Source of the DNA: DASPHG01 sp963748315
GTDB taxonomy: Bacteria; Actinomycetota; Thermoleophilia; Solirubrobacterales; Thermoleophilaceae
DNA length: 64,000 bases
Direction: 5' to 3'
Assembly (NCBI GenBank): GCA_963748315.1
Contig: CAVVIK010000010.1
Coordinates: 124,001-188,000 of the forward strand
Below the pieces are notes generated by a model, which worked only from the letters and a program-made list of their open reading frames with translations, was not told the DNA's origin and ran no database searches. Made by a program: the position numbers and the translations under genes. Below, in pieces: positions 35,705 through 44,327 of the stretch. Within the stretch, counting starts at the first letter, position 1; each line of letters opens with the position of its first letter.

Positions 35705-36562
35705 CGCATTTCGCAGATCGAGTTGCGGCGCTCGTAGAGGAGCGCCGCAGCCAGATCGTCCTCGGCCTCGACCCCGACCCGTCACGCCTGTGGCAGGTCG
35801 CGGTCGGGGCCGAGTCCGTTGACGAGGCCGTCACGCGCGCATTGCCGTGCGGTCATCGAGGCGACCGCGTCCGCATGCGTCGCGGTCAAGCTGCAGCTCG
35901 CCTGCTTCGAGCGGCTCGGGTCGAGCGGCTGGCTCGCGCTCGAGAACACCATGCGCGGCGGCGCGGGACCACGGGCTGTTGGTGCTGGCAGACGGCAAGC
36001 GCGGCGACGTGCCGGTGACAGCGGAGGCATACGCGCAGGGCTTGGTCGGCGAGACGCCGACACCTTCGGTCCCGTCCCAGGCCTCGGCGCCGACGCATTC
36101 ACCGCCAACCCTCTGCTCGGCCGCGACTCGCTCGCGCCGCTGCTCGAGGCGGCCGATCGATCGGCCGCGGGCTGCTTCGTACTCGTGCGTACGTCGAACC
36201 CCGGCGCCGCCGATATCCAGGACCTCGAGACGGAGGACGGCCCCGTCTACGAGGAGCTCGCGCGTATGGTCGCCGAGCTCGGCGCCGACCGGAGCGGCGA
36301 CTGCGGTCTGTCAGCGTCGGCGCCGTCACGGGCGCGACACGGCCGGAACTGCTCGCGCGGCTCCGCGAGCTGATGCCGAACGCGATCTTCCTGCTGCCGG
36401 GGGTCGGCGCTCAGGGCGGCGCCGTGGATGACCTCGCTGCCGCATTCGAGCCGCACCCGGCTGCCGGCCTCATATCGGCGTCACGATCAATCGTGGACGC
36501 TGACGGATGCCGCAGCAGCCGCGGAGGAGATGCGCCGCGCCGCTTGGGCGCTCGCTTGCTGA
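35701..36562 (+). CDS. pyrF: Orotidine 5'-phosphate decarboxylase, about five frame breaks
   Basis: Read across three frames, the stretch encodes a PyrF of the long actinobacterial type: IVLGLDPDPSRLW, AVKLQLACFERLGS, the catalytic LLVLADGKRGDVP, GLGADAFTANPLLGRDSLAPLL, VLVRTSNPGAADIQDL and IFLLPGVGAQGG. Breaks lie near 35844, 35955, 36055, 36312 and 36493. It makes UMP, the last de novo pyrimidine step. The first codon appears to be CTG 35701 in a CTGA overlap with hup. The pieces are all well conserved, so the breaks look like sequence errors, but a decayed gene cannot be excluded from one sequence. Confidence 0.8.
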
Positions 36563-36587
36563 CTGGCCGTAGGCGCGAGCCAGCAGC
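36558..36587 (+). terminator. Hairpin at the pyrF stop
   Basis: GCTG-A-CTGGC (36558-36567) pairs with GCCAGCAGC (36579-36587), with one bulged A, giving a nine-pair stem that contains the pyrF stop. Only a short CTT follows, so it would be a T-poor terminator. It lies 18 bases before the LysM gene. Confidence 0.4.
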
Positions 36588-36605
36588 CTTACCATTGGCT
36601 CTGAG

Positions 36606-36947
36606 ATGGACGGTCGACGCCGCAGTCCTGGTCGCCTGCTGGCGCCGATCTCGCTCATCGCGTTCGTCCTCGTGCTGTTCATCGTGATCGCGTCCTCGGG
36701 CACCGATGAGGACTCGAGCGACAGCGGAAGCAACATCTCGCGGCAGCAAAGCGATCAGGTGTCGACCACCGGCGACACGACGACCACGCCCGTCGTGACT
36801 GGCAACTTCTACACGGTGAAGACGGGCGACACGCTCGCGGGCATCGCGGCGGAGGTCGGGGTCCCGGTCGCGCGGCTGCAGGAGCTCAACCCCGCGCTCG
36901 ACCCGCAGGCTCTGGTCTCGGGCCAGAAGATAAGAATCCGAGAGTGA
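36606..36947 (+). CDS. LysM-domain membrane-anchored protein
   Basis: The 113-residue protein has an N-terminal membrane helix (LLAPISLIAFVLVLFIVIASS), a Ser/Thr-rich linker and a C-terminal LysM domain (FYTVKTGDTLAGIAAEVGVPVARLQELNP...LVSGQKIRI). It should be anchored in the inner membrane and bind peptidoglycan or chitin-like glycans outside. It overlaps the next gene's start by four bases (GTGA), so it is co-translated with the carboxypeptidase. Confidence 0.85.
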   Translation: MDGRRRSPGRLLAPISLIAFVLVLFIVIASSGTDEDSSDSGSNISRQQSDQVSTTGDTTTTPVVTGNFYTVKTGDTLAGIAAEVGVPVARLQELNPALDPQALVSGQKIRIRE

Positions 36948-38134
36948 CGACTCTCATCAGGCCGTTGGTCGCGGCCCTTGCCGCCGCGCTGCTGGTCGGC
37001 GCGCCGGCGGCGACGGCGGCAGAGTCGCCACCTGAGACGAGCGGTGCGGCCGCGATCGTGGTGGACGCCCGTACGGGCGACGAGCTCTACGGCAAGGATC
37101 CCCGCGAGGAGCGCCCGATCGCCAGCACGACGAAGCTGATGACCGCGTTGCTGACGCTCGAGCGCGCGGATCTCGACGATGTCTTCAAAGCCGCGCCGTA
37201 CTCGGCCTCGCCGGTCGAGTCGAAGATCGGGCTGATGCCGGGCGAGCGGATGACCGTGGAGGACCTGCTGACGGCGCTCGTCCTCGAGAGCGCGAACGAC
37301 GCGGCGGTCACGCTGGCGGAGGGCGTCGCCGGCTCTCGCGACGCGTTCGTGCGCGAGATGAACCGGCGCGCGGTCGCGCTGGGGCTGCGCGACACGAGCT
37401 ACGCGAACCCGGTCGGGTTCGACGACCCCGAGAACTACTCGAGCGCGCGTGATCTGGCGGAGCTCGCGCGCCGGCTGCTCACGAACCCGAGTTCGCCCGC
37501 ATCGCCGACCTGCCGATGGCGACGCTCAACAGCGGCGACCACAAGCGCACGATCGACAACCGCAACTCCTCGTCCAGGAGTACCCGTTCGTGGACGGCGT
37601 AAAGACCGGTCATACGATCGGCGCCGGTTACGTGCTCGTGGGATCCGGAGCGGCAGGCGGCGCGCATGTGATCACGGCGACGCTCGGCGCTCCGAGCGAA
37701 GCGGCGCGCGACGCCGACACACTGGCGCTGCTTGCGCTGGGGCCTCGAGCAGTTCCATCGCGTCCGCGTATTGCGGCCCGGCAAGGTCGCTCGAACAGAT
37801 CGACGTGAACTACCGCGACGAGGACGCCGAGGTCGGCGCGGCGCGGCCGGTGACGCTCGTCCTGCGGCGCGGCGAGCGCACCGAGACCGTCCTCGACGCG
37901 CCCGACGAGCTCGACGGGCCGCTCGCGAAGGGGGAGCGCGTCGGATCGGTAGCGGTCGTGCGCAAGGGAGAGACCGTGCGCCGGGTTCCGCTTGTGACCC
38001 TTGACGACGTCGAGGGCGCGAGCTTCGCTAGAAAGGTCGTCCGCACGCTCGGGACGCTCTTGATTGTCTTGCTCGTGGTAGGCATCTTTCTTGCCGTGCT
38101 GGTAGCAGTACGCCGGAGGAGGGGAATCGCATGA
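36944..38134 (+). CDS. D-alanyl-D-alanine carboxypeptidase (S11), about four frame breaks
   Basis: The N-terminal signal peptide is followed by the three penicillin-binding motifs: S-T-T-K (IASTTKLMT), S-A-N (ESANDAAVTLAEG) and K-T-G (VDGVKTGHT). A beta-rich C-terminal domain and a final membrane helix (LGTLLIVLLVVGIFLAVLVAV) follow, as in PBP5/DacF types. Breaks lie near 37488, 37566, 37735 and 37786; adding GC or GCGC restores the frame (for example NRN-AL-LVQEYP). It trims the terminal D-Ala of peptidoglycan stem peptides. It is coupled to the LysM gene upstream and the PfkB gene downstream. Confidence 0.85.
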   Translation: MTTLIRPLVAALAAALLVGAPAATAAESPPETSGAAAIVVDARTGDELYGKDPREERPIASTTKLMTALLTLERADLDDVFKAAPYSASPVESKIGLMPGERMTVEDLLTALVLESANDAAVTLAEGVAGSRDAFVREMNRRAVALGLRDTSYANPVGFDDPENYSSARDLAELARRLLTNPSSPASPTCRWRRSTAATTSARSTTATPRPGVPVRGRRKDRSYDRRRLRARGIRSGRRRACDHGDARRSERSGARRRHTGAACAGASSSSIASAYCGPARSLEQIDVNYRDEDAEVGAARPVTLVLRRGERTETVLDAPDELDGPLAKGERVGSVAVVRKGETVRRVPLVTLDDVEGASFARKVVRTLGTLLIVLLVVGIFLAVLVAVRRRRGIA

Positions 38135-39088
38135 TCATCACCGTCACGCTCAACGCGGCGGTGGACAAGACGCTCGCCGTGCCGAATTTCCGCATCGGCC
38201 GCCGCCACCGGGCCGTCGAGCAGACCTCGATGGCGGGTGGAAAGGGCGTCAACGTGGCGCGTGCGCTGAAGGCGCTCGGACAGCCCGTGATCGCCACCGG
38301 CGTGGCGGGCGGGCCGACCGGCACGCGCATCATCGAGCAGCTGACCGAGGAGGCGATCCTCAACGACTTCGTGCGCATCCGCGAGGAGTCGCGCACCTCG
38401 ACCGCGGTCGTCGACGACACGACCGGCGAGCAGACCGAGATCAACGAGCACGGGCCGAAGGTCTCGCGAGGCGGAGCTGGAGCTGTTCCGCGACAAGCTG
38501 CTCTACCTGGCGAAGGGCGCGGACGTGTGCGTCTTCGCCGGAAGCCTCCCGCGCGGGGTGCCGGAGTCGCTCTATGCCGATCTCGTCACCGAGCTCAAGG
38601 GCATGGGCGTGACGACCGTGCTCGACGCGGAGGGCGAGCCGATGCGCCTCGCCGTTCGCCGCGAGCCGGCGATGGTCAGCCCGAACGAGCTCGAGGCCGA
38701 GGAGCTCGTCGGGCACGAGTTCGCGGACGACGATGACAGGCTGCGCGGGCTCCAGGAGATCGTCGACATCGGCCCGGGCGAAGTCGCGATGACGCAGCCC
38801 TCGGGCTGCATCGGCCTCGTGGGCGACGAGGCGGACCGGCGCCTGTACCGCGTCACGCTCGAGGCGCGCGAGACCCGCTCGACCGTCGGCTCGGGCGACG
38901 CCTTCCTCGCGGGCTACGTGGCCGCGCGCTACAGCGGCAGCCCGGCCGAGGATTGCCTCCGCTTCGGCGTCGCCTGCGGCGCGGAGTCGACGCAGCACTT
39001 CGGCGCCGGCGTGGTCGACCCGCGCGAGGTCGAGCGCCTGATGCCGGAGGTCGAGGTCGAGGAGCTGCCGGCGGCGGTCACTACTTAG
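38131..39088 (+). CDS. PfkB family sugar kinase (1-phosphofructokinase/tagatose-6-P kinase type), frame broken near 38466
   Basis: The start MIITVTLNAAVDKTLAVPNF and SMAGGKGVNVARALKALG are hallmarks of the FruK/LacC branch of PfkB kinases. The C-terminal ATP/anion-hole motif TRSTVGSGDAFLAGY contains the catalytic Asp. A break at 38464-38469 separates the halves; one GC gives VSREAELELFRDK. It should phosphorylate a sugar phosphate such as fructose-1-P. No phosphotransferase gene is adjacent, so the substrate is open. ATG 38131 overlaps the previous stop as ATGA. Confidence 0.85.
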
Positions 39089-39104
39089 GCGGTGTTCCGC
39101 CGCC
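39070..39104 (+). terminator. Hairpin at the PfkB gene stop
   Basis: GGCGGCGG (39070-39077) pairs with CCGCCGCC (39097-39104), enclosing the TAG stop; an alternative shorter hairpin GGCGG-TGTT-CCGCC starts at 39088. No T tract follows. The remaining gap to 39215 shows no gene; it holds an AGGA ribosome site just before guaB3. Confidence 0.45.
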
Positions 39105-39215
39105 GCCCGCGGTATTCAACGACTCCGCAAAACGCGTAAAAACCTCGTCCCGGAGCGTCGCCAACGCATTGCTACGCTGACCTCTCTCGTCCGCTTGCGA
39201 ACCTAGGATGCCGCC

Positions 39216-40475
39216 ATGGAAGTAGAGATCGGTCGAGGCAAGAAGGGCCGTCGCGCCTACGGCTTCGATGACATCGCGATCGTTCCGTCCCGCCGCACCC
39301 GGGACCCTGACGACATCGACATCAGCTGGACGCTCGGCCCGTACCGGTTCGAGCTCCCGCTCCTGGGCGCCGCGATGGACGGCGTCATCTCGCCGACTAC
39401 GGCGGCCATCATCGGCAAGCTCGGCGGCCTCGGCGTACTGAACCTCGAGGGCGTCTTCGCCCGCTACGAGGACGCGGAGGAGCAGCTCGAGCGGATCGCG
39501 GACCTTCCGAAGGAGGTCGCGACAGGCGAGATGCAGCGCATCTACCAGGCGCCCCTCGACCGCGAGTTGATGGTCCAGCGCGTGCGCGAGATCAAGGACC
39601 AGGGCGTCGTCGCCGCCGCGTCGCTCACGCCGCAGCGCGTACGCGAGTACTACGAGGACGTGATCGAGGCCGGCATCGACATCCTCGTGATCCAGGGGAC
39701 GGTCGTCTCGGCGGAGCACGTCTCCGCCGACGAGAGCCGCCCGCCGCTCAACCTGAAGGAGTTCATCCGCGACGTCGAGGTCCCCGTGATCGTCGGCGGC
39801 TGCGCGTCGTACTCCACCGGCCTGCACCTCATGCGCACCGGCGCCGCCGGCGTGCTGGTGGGCGTTGGCCCGGGTGCCGCGTGCACCACGCGCGGCGTGC
39901 TCGGCATCGGCGTCCCGCAGGCCACCGCGATCGCCGACGTCCAGGCCGCGCGCTCGCAGCACATGCTCGAGACCGGCGAGTACGTGAAGGTGATCGCCGA
40001 CGGCGGCATGCGCAACGGCGGCGACATCTCGAAGGCGTTCGCCTGCGGCGCCGACGCGGTCATGATCGGCTCGCCGCTGGCGCGCGCATACGAGGCGCCG
40101 GGGCGCGGCTTCCACTGGGGGATGGCCACCTTCCATCCGTCGCTTCCGCGCGGTGCGCGCGTGAAGACCACCCAGAACGGGACGCTCGAGCAGATCCTGC
40201 TCGGCCCCGCACACGAGAACGACGGCACGTTCAACCTGATGGGCAGCCTGCGCACCTCGATGGCCACATGTGGCTACGAGGACATCCCCGCGTTCCACAA
40301 GGCGGAGGTGATGGTCGCGCCCGCGCTCCAGAGCGAGGGCAAGCAGCTGCAGCGCGACCAGGAGATCGGCATGGGCGCCACAACCGCCGCGGCGTCAGCC
40401 CCGGTCGCCGACAACGCGGGCGGTGCCGTGGGGGCCATCCCCGTTCAGCCCGACCCGGCGCTCGTCGGCGAGTGA
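39216..40475 (+). CDS. guaB3: GuaB3 family IMP dehydrogenase-related protein
   Basis: The 419-residue TIM-barrel protein keeps the IMPDH active-site loop with its cysteine (GPGAACTTRGVLGIG), the phosphate-binding VIADGGMRNGGDISKAFACGADAVMIGSP and AAMDGVISPTTA. It lacks the CBS pair of GuaB, and its start EVEIGRGKKGRRAYGFDDIAIVPSRRTR is that of GuaB3. GuaB3 proteins were long of unclear role and are now reported as GMP-reductase-like in some bacteria. The GTGA overlap with guaA supports a role in guanine nucleotide balance. Confidence 0.93.
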   Translation: MEVEIGRGKKGRRAYGFDDIAIVPSRRTRDPDDIDISWTLGPYRFELPLLGAAMDGVISPTTAAIIGKLGGLGVLNLEGVFARYEDAEEQLERIADLPKEVATGEMQRIYQAPLDRELMVQRVREIKDQGVVAAASLTPQRVREYYEDVIEAGIDILVIQGTVVSAEHVSADESRPPLNLKEFIRDVEVPVIVGGCASYSTGLHLMRTGAAGVLVGVGPGAACTTRGVLGIGVPQATAIADVQAARSQHMLETGEYVKVIADGGMRNGGDISKAFACGADAVMIGSPLARAYEAPGRGFHWGMATFHPSLPRGARVKTTQNGTLEQILLGPAHENDGTFNLMGSLRTSMATCGYEDIPAFHKAEVMVAPALQSEGKQLQRDQEIGMGATTAAASAPVADNAGGAVGAIPVQPDPALVGE

Positions 40476-42064
40476 CCCAGGGGGCGGCCACGCAGGAGGC
40501 CGCCGCCCCGCCCGAGGCTGCGACGACCCGTGAGGAGGTGCTGGTCCTCGACTTCGGTGGCCAGTACTCGCAGCTCATCGCGCGCCGGGTGCGCGAGTGC
40601 GGCGTCTTCTCCGAGCTGCTCCCGCACACGATCCCGCTGGAGGAGATCCAGAGGCGCCGGCCCCGCGGGCTGATCCTCTCGGGCGGTCCCGCGTCCGTCT
40701 ACGCGGACGGGGCGCCCAAGCTCCGGCGCGAGCTGCTCGACCTCGGGATTCCCGTTCTGGGCATCTGCTACGGCATGCAGGCGATGGTGCTCGAGCTCGG
40801 TGGCCGCGTCGAGGGCGCGCCCATCGGGGAGTTCGGCCGCTCGCAGCTGACGGTGCACGAGCCGGGCCGGCTGCTCGCCGAGCTGCCCGCGGAACAGGCG
40901 TGCTGGATGTCCCACCGCGACACGGTGTACGAGGCGCCGCCGGGCGCCACGCCGCTTGCGTCCTCGACCGAGTCCCCCGTCGCAGCGTTCGAGGACACCG
41001 AGCGCGGCCTCTACGGGATCCAGTTCCACCCGGAGGTCGTGCACACGCCGTACGGCACGCAGATCCTCGAGCGCTTCCTCGGGGACATCTGCGGCTGCGA
41101 GCGCACCTGGAGCGCAGCCTCCGTGATCGAGGAGCAGGTGGAGCGGATTCGCGCCCAGGTCGGCGACGGACGCGTCATCTGTGGCCTCTCCGGCGGCGTC
41201 GACTCATCGGTCGCCGCGCTCCTCGTGCACCGCGCCATAGGTGACCAGCTCACGTGTGTCTTCGTCGATCACGGGCTGATGCGGAAGAACGAGGGGGACC
41301 AGGTGGTCGCCGCATTCCGCGACACGTTCCACGTGCCGCTCGTCGCGGTGGATGCCGAAGAGCGCTTCCTCACCCGGCTGGCCGGCACGACCGAGCCGGA
41401 GGCCAAGCGCAAGATCATCGGCACCGAGTTCATCCGCGTGTTCGAGGAGGAGGCCGCGAAGCTCGGCAACCCGCGCTACCTCGTCCAGGGCACGCTCTAC
41501 TCGGACGTGATCGAGTCGGGCGGCGGCCACGGCGCCGCGACGATCAAGTCGCATCACAACGTCGGCGGCCTGCCCGAGGACCTCCAGTTCGAGCTGGTCG
41601 AGCCGCTGCGCGCCCTGTTCAAGGACGAGGTGCGCCAGGTCGGCCTCGAGCTCGGCCTTCCCGAGCGGCTCGTGTGGCGCCAGCCGTTCCCGGGCCCGGG
41701 CCTCGGCATCCGGATCGTGGGCGGCGAGGTCACGAAGGAGAGGCTCGAGATCCTCCGCGACGCCGACTTCATCCTCCAGGACGAGATCCGGTCGGCCGGC
41801 CTCTACCGCGAGCTGTGGCAGTCGTTCTGCGTGCTGCCCGGCGACCTGCGCACGGTCGGCGTGCAGGGCGACGAGCGCACGTACGGCTACGTCGTCGTGA
41901 TCCGCGCCGTCACCTCCGACGACGCGATGACGGCCGACTGGGCACGGCTGCCCTACGACCTGATCGAGAAGATCGCCTCGCGGATGATCAACGAGATCAG
42001 GCAGGTGAACCGGGTGGTGCTCGACGTCACGTCCAAACCTCCCGGCACCATCGAGTGGGAATAG
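40472..42064 (+). CDS. guaA: GMP synthase (glutamine-hydrolysing)
   Basis: GTG 40472 overlaps the guaB3 stop. After a short 20-residue extension rich in Ala, the class I amidotransferase domain begins (VLVLDFGGQYSQLIARRVRE), with its nucleophile in GICYGMQAM and the His/Glu pair in QFHPEVVHT. The ATP-pyrophosphatase loop is GLSGGVDSSVAALL near residue 240, and the dimerisation domain ends KPPGTIEWE. The enzyme makes GMP from XMP, ATP and glutamine. All key residues are intact over 530 residues. Confidence 0.97.
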   Translation: MTQGAATQEAAAPPEAATTREEVLVLDFGGQYSQLIARRVRECGVFSELLPHTIPLEEIQRRRPRGLILSGGPASVYADGAPKLRRELLDLGIPVLGICYGMQAMVLELGGRVEGAPIGEFGRSQLTVHEPGRLLAELPAEQACWMSHRDTVYEAPPGATPLASSTESPVAAFEDTERGLYGIQFHPEVVHTPYGTQILERFLGDICGCERTWSAASVIEEQVERIRAQVGDGRVICGLSGGVDSSVAALLVHRAIGDQLTCVFVDHGLMRKNEGDQVVAAFRDTFHVPLVAVDAEERFLTRLAGTTEPEAKRKIIGTEFIRVFEEEAAKLGNPRYLVQGTLYSDVIESGGGHGAATIKSHHNVGGLPEDLQFELVEPLRALFKDEVRQVGLELGLPERLVWRQPFPGPGLGIRIVGGEVTKERLEILRDADFILQDEIRSAGLYRELWQSFCVLPGDLRTVGVQGDERTYGYVVVIRAVTSDDAMTADWARLPYDLIEKIASRMINEIRQVNRVVLDVTSKPPGTIEWE

Positions 42065-42073
42065 GGTTCCGCC

Positions 42074-42349
42074 ATGGGAATCATCTCGTGGATCATCTGG
42101 GGACTCTTCGTCGGCGCGATCGCGCGGCTGCTGCTGCCGGGCCGCCAGGCGATCGGGTTCCTGTGGACGATCGCGCTCGGCATCGCGGGCTCGATCGTCG
42201 GAGGCTTGCTCGCGACGGAGGTCCTCGACATCGCCGACAGCGATGACTTCGACTTCGGCAGCTTCCTGATCGCCGTAGGCACGTCGGTGCTGCTGCTCTC
42301 GGTCGCCGCCCGCTTCATCGGACGCGGCGAGGAGAAGCCCGCGGACTAG
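42074..42349 (+). CDS. GlsB/YeaQ/YmgE family membrane protein
   Basis: This 91-residue protein has three hydrophobic segments and the family start GIISWIIWGLFVGAIARLLLPGRQ, with the glycine-rich LGIAGSIVGGLLA. This is the transglycosylase-associated/GlsB family of stress-linked inner-membrane proteins. It starts ten bases after guaA and is convergent with the M23 gene. Its molecular role is not known. Confidence 0.88.
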   Translation: MGIISWIIWGLFVGAIARLLLPGRQAIGFLWTIALGIAGSIVGGLLATEVLDIADSDDFDFGSFLIAVGTSVLLLSVAARFIGRGEEKPAD

Positions 42350-42362
42350 CGGGCGGCGTGCT

Positions 42363-43568
42363 CTAGGACCAGCCGTCCCAGAGCTTCAGGAAGCGCAGCG
42401 GGTCGAACGGGTCCCCGCCGTCGTACCAGCCGGGCGCGTCCCACATCTCGTAGTGAAGGTGGCAGCCCTGTGCGTTGCCGGTGTCGCCGACGCGGCCGAT
42501 CATCTGGCCCGTCTTCACGCGGTCGCCCGCGTGGAACGGTGAGCGCTCCTGCAGGTGCATGTACACGTAGTCGTATTCGGTCTTGTAGCCGTCGATGACT
42601 ACGTAGTAGCCGGCGGCTGAGTGGTACTGGTTGAACTGCACGCGGCCGGCGCGGGCCGCGACCATCTTGGTGCCGCACTTCGCGAAGACGTCCTGGCCCT
42701 GGTGCGAGTGGCCGGAGCGGCCGGCTCCGAAGCGCGCGTTGGCCTGGCCGTAGTCGTGCGGGCCGCGGACCGGGAAGATGTGGCCGTAGAAGTCGAACGC
42801 GTCGCGCGTCGCGTCGGTTGTGCTCGAGCTGCGCGCCAGCGCGCCGTCGCTGGACTGCGCGGTCACGCGGAAGACGTAGCGGCCGGCGCTCGCCTTGAGC
42901 CCGGGTGCCGCTTTTCCGTTCCAGCGGATCGTGTGCACGGTGTTCGGCTCGACGGGCCCCGGTTCCCAGCTGCGAACGACCACGTCGTCGTCCGCGCGCA
43001 CGAGCTCGATCGTTACCGGCACCGGCTCGTCGTCGTTCACGCGGTAGGAGAACCGGACCTTCGTGCCCGCGAAGTAGACCCTGCCCGAGCTGATCCCCGT
43101 CTCGAGCTGCGGGGCGCCCGGGTCGCGGGGGCCGGTCGACGGCGTCAGCTCCGCGGAGCGCTCGGGCGGCGGGGGCGGAAGGATCTTGATCGAGTTGCTC
43201 GGCTCGGACCGCACGCTCTTCGACTTCCGCACGGTGAGCGGGCCGCTCACTGCCGAGTACGGGACCTTCACGCGGAAGGAGCGGGTGCTGCTGGGCGACA
43301 CCTCGACCTTGACGTTGTCGCTCGTCGTCGACTCGGTGCCTTCGAAGACCACCGTCTTCACGTTGCGCAGCCGCTTGCCGCTGACCTTGACGGCGCCGCC
43401 CGACTGGACGCGCGCCTTGCCGGAGCAGAGCGACGCGCATTCGACGTTCGTGATCTCGGGGAGCGGCGTGTAGTCCGTGCCTCCCGTGGTGTAGTCGGCG
43501 GCGCTGGCGGCCCCGGGCACGGCAAGGCCAAGCGCAAGCGCTGCAACCGATCGCGTCCGTGGCGTCAT
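42363..43568 (-). CDS. Secreted M23 (LytM) family peptidase with Ig-like domains
   Basis: The 401-residue protein has a signal peptide (about residues 1-23). It is followed by a TIG/IPT-like domain (PEITNVECASLCSGKARVQS...VKVSGKRLRNVKTVVF), a second beta domain near 150-250 and a C-terminal M23 domain. The zinc ligands are in GHSHQGQDVF (HxxxD) and HLHYE, with YMHLQERS between. M23 enzymes cut peptidoglycan cross-bridges. The gene is preceded by a c-di-AMP riboswitch, as is usual for actinobacterial cell-wall hydrolases. Confidence 0.9.
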   Translation of the reverse strand: MTPRTRSVAALALGLAVPGAASAADYTTGGTDYTPLPEITNVECASLCSGKARVQSGGAVKVSGKRLRNVKTVVFEGTESTTSDNVKVEVSPSSTRSFRVKVPYSAVSGPLTVRKSKSVRSEPSNSIKILPPPPPERSAELTPSTGPRDPGAPQLETGISSGRVYFAGTKVRFSYRVNDDEPVPVTIELVRADDDVVVRSWEPGPVEPNTVHTIRWNGKAAPGLKASAGRYVFRVTAQSSDGALARSSSTTDATRDAFDFYGHIFPVRGPHDYGQANARFGAGRSGHSHQGQDVFAKCGTKMVAARAGRVQFNQYHSAAGYYVVIDGYKTEYDYVYMHLQERSPFHAGDRVKTGQMIGRVGDTGNAQGCHLHYEMWDAPGWYDGGDPFDPLRFLKLWDGWS

Positions 43569-43589
43569 CCCCGTGTTTGCCTCTCTTTT

Positions 43590-43755
43590 CTCCGGCCTAC
43601 GGGGTTAGCTGACGGGCTCGCGCCGAAAGAGCAGCGCTACAGGGCCGAGACTCGTGGTCGTGCCCTGATTCGCCCCGTCGAGGACCTGGCGGCCCCCGAT
43701 TGGATCCCCCGTTCCCCGGTGCCATGGCGGCTGTGCACCGGAGATTCGGCAGGCT
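43590..43755 (-). ncRNA. Cyclic-di-AMP riboswitch (ydaO-yuaA type)
   Basis: On the minus strand the leader of the M23 gene carries the conserved blocks of this class in order: GCCGAATC near 43749, CGGGGGATCC, GGGGCGAATC, and the most diagnostic 3' block GAGCCCGTCAGCTAACCCCG followed by TAGGC (about 43597-43621). Paired GGTGCAC and GCGCTG stems lie between them. The ligand is c-di-AMP, which normally turns such hydrolase genes off. The aptamer ends about 22 bases before the ATG at 43568, so control may act on translation or by early termination. Confidence 0.88.
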
Positions 43756-43771
43756 TACGAACTGGCGCGGC

Positions 43772-43777
43772 AGTATA
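43772..43777 (-). promoter_or_regulatory. -10 element for the riboswitch-M23 transcript
   Basis: The minus strand reads TATACT here, a close match to TATAAT. It places a start point at about 43765, ten bases before the riboswitch. A weak -35 (CAGTTG) lies 16 bases upstream. The rest of the 43778-43892 gap, ahead of rplM on the plus strand, shows GAAAG-TTT-CTTTC (43831-43843) and no gene. Confidence 0.5.
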
Positions 43778-43892
43778 GCCAGCCTTTCGGCGGCAACTGC
43801 CGTGCTCCTGCCCTAAACAACGAGGGCCAGGAAAGTTTCTTTCGGTGGGCGTGCCAAGGGGCTTTATGCCACCATGGCGCGCTGTCCCTTTC

Positions 43893-44327
43893 ATGAAGAC
43901 CTACGTCGCAACACCTACCGAGCGCGAGCGAAACTGGTTCGTGGTCGACGCCACCGGCAAGACGCTGGGACGGCTCGCCACGCAGCTCGCCGACACCCTG
44001 CGCGGCAAGCGCAAGCCGGAGTACACGCCGCATTGCGACGTGGGCGACTTCGTGATCGTCGTGAACGCGGAGAAGATCTCGGTGACCGGCGACAAGCGCG
44101 AGCAGAAGCGCTACTTCCGCCATTCGGGCTACCCGGGCGGCTTGCGCTCGCGCTCGCTCGGCGACATGCTCGAGCGCAAGCCTGAGGAAGTGATCAGGCT
44201 CGCCGTCAAGGGCATGCTCCCGCGCAACCGGCTCGCCCGCCAGCAGCTGCGCAAGCTGAAGGTCTACGCCGGCCCGGACCACCCGCACACGGCTCAGAAG
44301 CCGGAGCCCCTGGAGGTAAGGACTTGA
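43893..44327 (+). CDS. rplM: Ribosomal protein L13
   Basis: ATG 43893 gives the standard 144-residue L13 (MKTYVATPTERERNWFVVDATGKTLGRLAT, HCDVGDFVIVVNAEKI, YFRHSGYPGG and VKGMLPRNRLARQQLRKLKVYAG). The upstream in-frame 16 codons are not conserved L13 sequence and are left out. L13 is an early assembly protein of the 50S subunit. It is followed at once by rpsI, the universal pairing, with a TTGA overlap. Confidence 0.97.
   Translation: MKTYVATPTERERNWFVVDATGKTLGRLATQLADTLRGKRKPEYTPHCDVGDFVIVVNAEKISVTGDKREQKRYFRHSGYPGGLRSRSLGDMLERKPEEVIRLAVKGMLPRNRLARQQLRKLKVYAGPDHPHTAQKPEPLEVRT

Noticed and set aside
35701..36562. pyrF as a true pseudogene
   Set aside because: The pieces keep strong family conservation to the last helix and the breaks share the GC-loss pattern of other essential genes. 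Decay would also change residues, so sequence error is favoured.
40472..42064. guaA fused to the upstream long open frame from 39881
   Set aside because: The upstream part is a shadow of guaB3 in another frame. The GTG at 40472 in the GTGA overlap and the conserved start of the amidotransferase domain set the real start.
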